From assembly GCA_937944065.1 (NCBI GenBank), contig CALDZS010000112.1:1-5760 (forward strand): DNA of 5,760 bases, read 5' to 3'. The position numbers were made by a program, and so were the translations under genes. Positions 4,967-5,760 of the stretch are shown in pieces; position 1 is the stretch's first letter; each line of letters starts with the position of its first letter. The notes beneath the pieces are model-generated. The model was not told the DNA's origin. It worked only from the letters and a program-made list of their open reading frames with translations, and made no database searches. This stretch comes from an uncultured Amylibacter sp. (GTDB taxonomy: Bacteria; Pseudomonadota; Alphaproteobacteria; Rhodobacterales; Rhodobacteraceae).

Positions 4967-5760
4967 ATGACCCAGAACTATGCCGATATTCGCAAAATCG
5001 ACCCCAGCAAAGGTGCCACCCTGCCCGATGGTACGCCAAACGATGGCGACCGCATAGAGATTGGCCCAACTCTGTTGGCATTACAGGAATGGGAAGCGGC
5101 GGGGTTAACGGTTCCTAATTTGGCGAAAATGCGCGCTTATCGTCACAAACGATTGACACAGCATATCGTGGATCGCGACTATGGTGGGCTGTTGATGTTC
5201 GATCCATTGAACATTCGTTACGCCACCGACAGCACCAACATGCAGTTGTGGAACACCCACAACCCATTCCGCGCGGTTTTGCTATGCCCCGACGGATACA
5301 TGGTGATTTGGGATTACAAAAACTCGCCGTTCCTTTCGACGTTCAATCCCTTGGTGAAAGAACAACGATCAGGCGCTGATCTGTTCTATTTTGATCGAGG
5401 CGATCAAATTGAACCCGCTGCAGACGTTTTTTCAAACGAAGTTGCCGACCTGGTACGCCAGCACGGCGGCGGTAATATGCGACTGGCCGTAGACAAAGCG
5501 ATGCTGCACGGCATTCGCGCGCTAGAGGCGCAGGGTTTCGAAATACATGATGGCGAGGAATGCACCGAGAAATCGCGGTCCATCAAAGGCCCTGATGAGA
5601 TTTTGGCAATGCGCTGCGCGTCTCATGCCTGCGAGGTTGCCGTCAAAGCGATGGAGGATGCAGTTCAAGTTGGCATGTCCGAAGACGAAATTTGGGCAGA
5701 ATTGCATAAAGCCAATATCGCACGCGGTGGTGAATGGATTGAAACCCGCCTGCTCTCTAC
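4967..5760 (+). CDS. dddP: DMSP lyase DddP, M24 peptidase-like fold (3' end beyond window)
   Basis: DddP cleaves dimethylsulfoniopropionate to dimethyl sulfide and acrylate in the cytoplasm; it is a metal-dependent homodimer derived from the M24 peptidase/creatinase fold but is not a peptidase. The window shows 264 residues plus two bases, of about 450 usual for the family. Residues about 60-200 form the creatinase-like N-terminal domain, with the very characteristic stretches MFDPLNIRYATDSTNMQLW (77-95), NTHNPFRAVL and MVIWDYKNSPFLSTFNPLV. The catalytic pita-bread domain begins at about 205 (KGPDEILAMRCASHACE) and continues to GGEWIETRLLS at the edge. The close match to roseobacter DddP as I remember it, rather than to generic Xaa-Pro aminopeptidases, supports the call. 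Trp95 coincides with a tryptophan I recall from substrate binding in DddP structures. The metal ligands and proposed catalytic Asp lie beyond the edge, so activity cannot be judged. The main alternative is an M24 paralogue without lyase activity. Confidence 0.87.
   Translation, partial: MTQNYADIRKIDPSKGATLPDGTPNDGDRIEIGPTLLALQEWEAAGLTVPNLAKMRAYRHKRLTQHIVDRDYGGLLMFDPLNIRYATDSTNMQLWNTHNPFRAVLLCPDGYMVIWDYKNSPFLSTFNPLVKEQRSGADLFYFDRGDQIEPAADVFSNEVADLVRQHGGGNMRLAVDKAMLHGIRALEAQGFEIHDGEECTEKSRSIKGPDEILAMRCASHACEVAVKAMEDAVQVGMSEDEIWAELHKANIARGGEWIETRLLS

Noticed and set aside
1..5760. Mobile elements, CRISPR arrays, prophage or defence genes
   Set aside because: No transposase or integrase frames, no regularly spaced direct repeats and no abrupt composition change were seen; gene content is core metabolism.

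Overview
The window reads as ordinary chromosome of a marine alphaproteobacterium, most likely a roseobacter-type member of the Rhodobacteraceae (Rhodobacterales). The grounds are the strongly roseobacter-like DMSP lyase DddP at the right end, an alphaproteobacterial glnB-glnA pair, a trigger factor of the length usual in this group, and moderate GC with many A/T-ending codons. Genus cannot be fixed from the sequence alone.

Layout from left to right. Positions 1-1316 (minus) hold the trigger factor gene tig, cut by the left edge only a few codons before its usual end. A 204-base divergent spacer (1317-1520) with several inverted repeats separates it from a small plus-strand gene (1521-2006) for a two-helix membrane protein of unknown function (DUF6404-like by eye). 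A tRNA-Leu(UAG) gene lies on the minus strand at 2084-2168 with an encoded CCA end. The next 327 bases carry no gene but are rich in dyads: two hairpins next to the tRNA, a long terminator-like palindrome, and a compact control region in front of glnB. Then come glnB (2496-2834) and glnA (2869-4275), 34 bases apart and evidently an operon, closed by a second hairpin and a very strong intrinsic terminator (4323-4363). A four-helix DUF4345-type membrane protein (4451-4885) follows. After 81 bases and a perfect AGGAGG ribosome binding site comes the 5' 60% or so of dddP (4967 to the right edge).

How the parts relate. glnB (PII signal protein) and glnA (adenylylatable type I glutamine synthetase) form the central nitrogen-assimilation module: PII reports 2-oxoglutarate/energy/glutamine status and, through adenylyltransferase and NtrB, sets glutamine synthetase activity and expression. 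The T-loop Tyr51 of PII and the adenylylation Tyr397 of GlnA are both present. DddP cleaves the algal osmolyte DMSP to DMS and acrylate. Tig and tRNA-Leu are housekeeping translation genes with no functional link to the rest.

I found no mobile element, CRISPR array, prophage or toxin/defence cluster, and nothing that I would call a new system. The points most worth a second look are the dyads around glnB, the leader palindrome before the small membrane gene, and the unstudied DUF4345 gene upstream of dddP.
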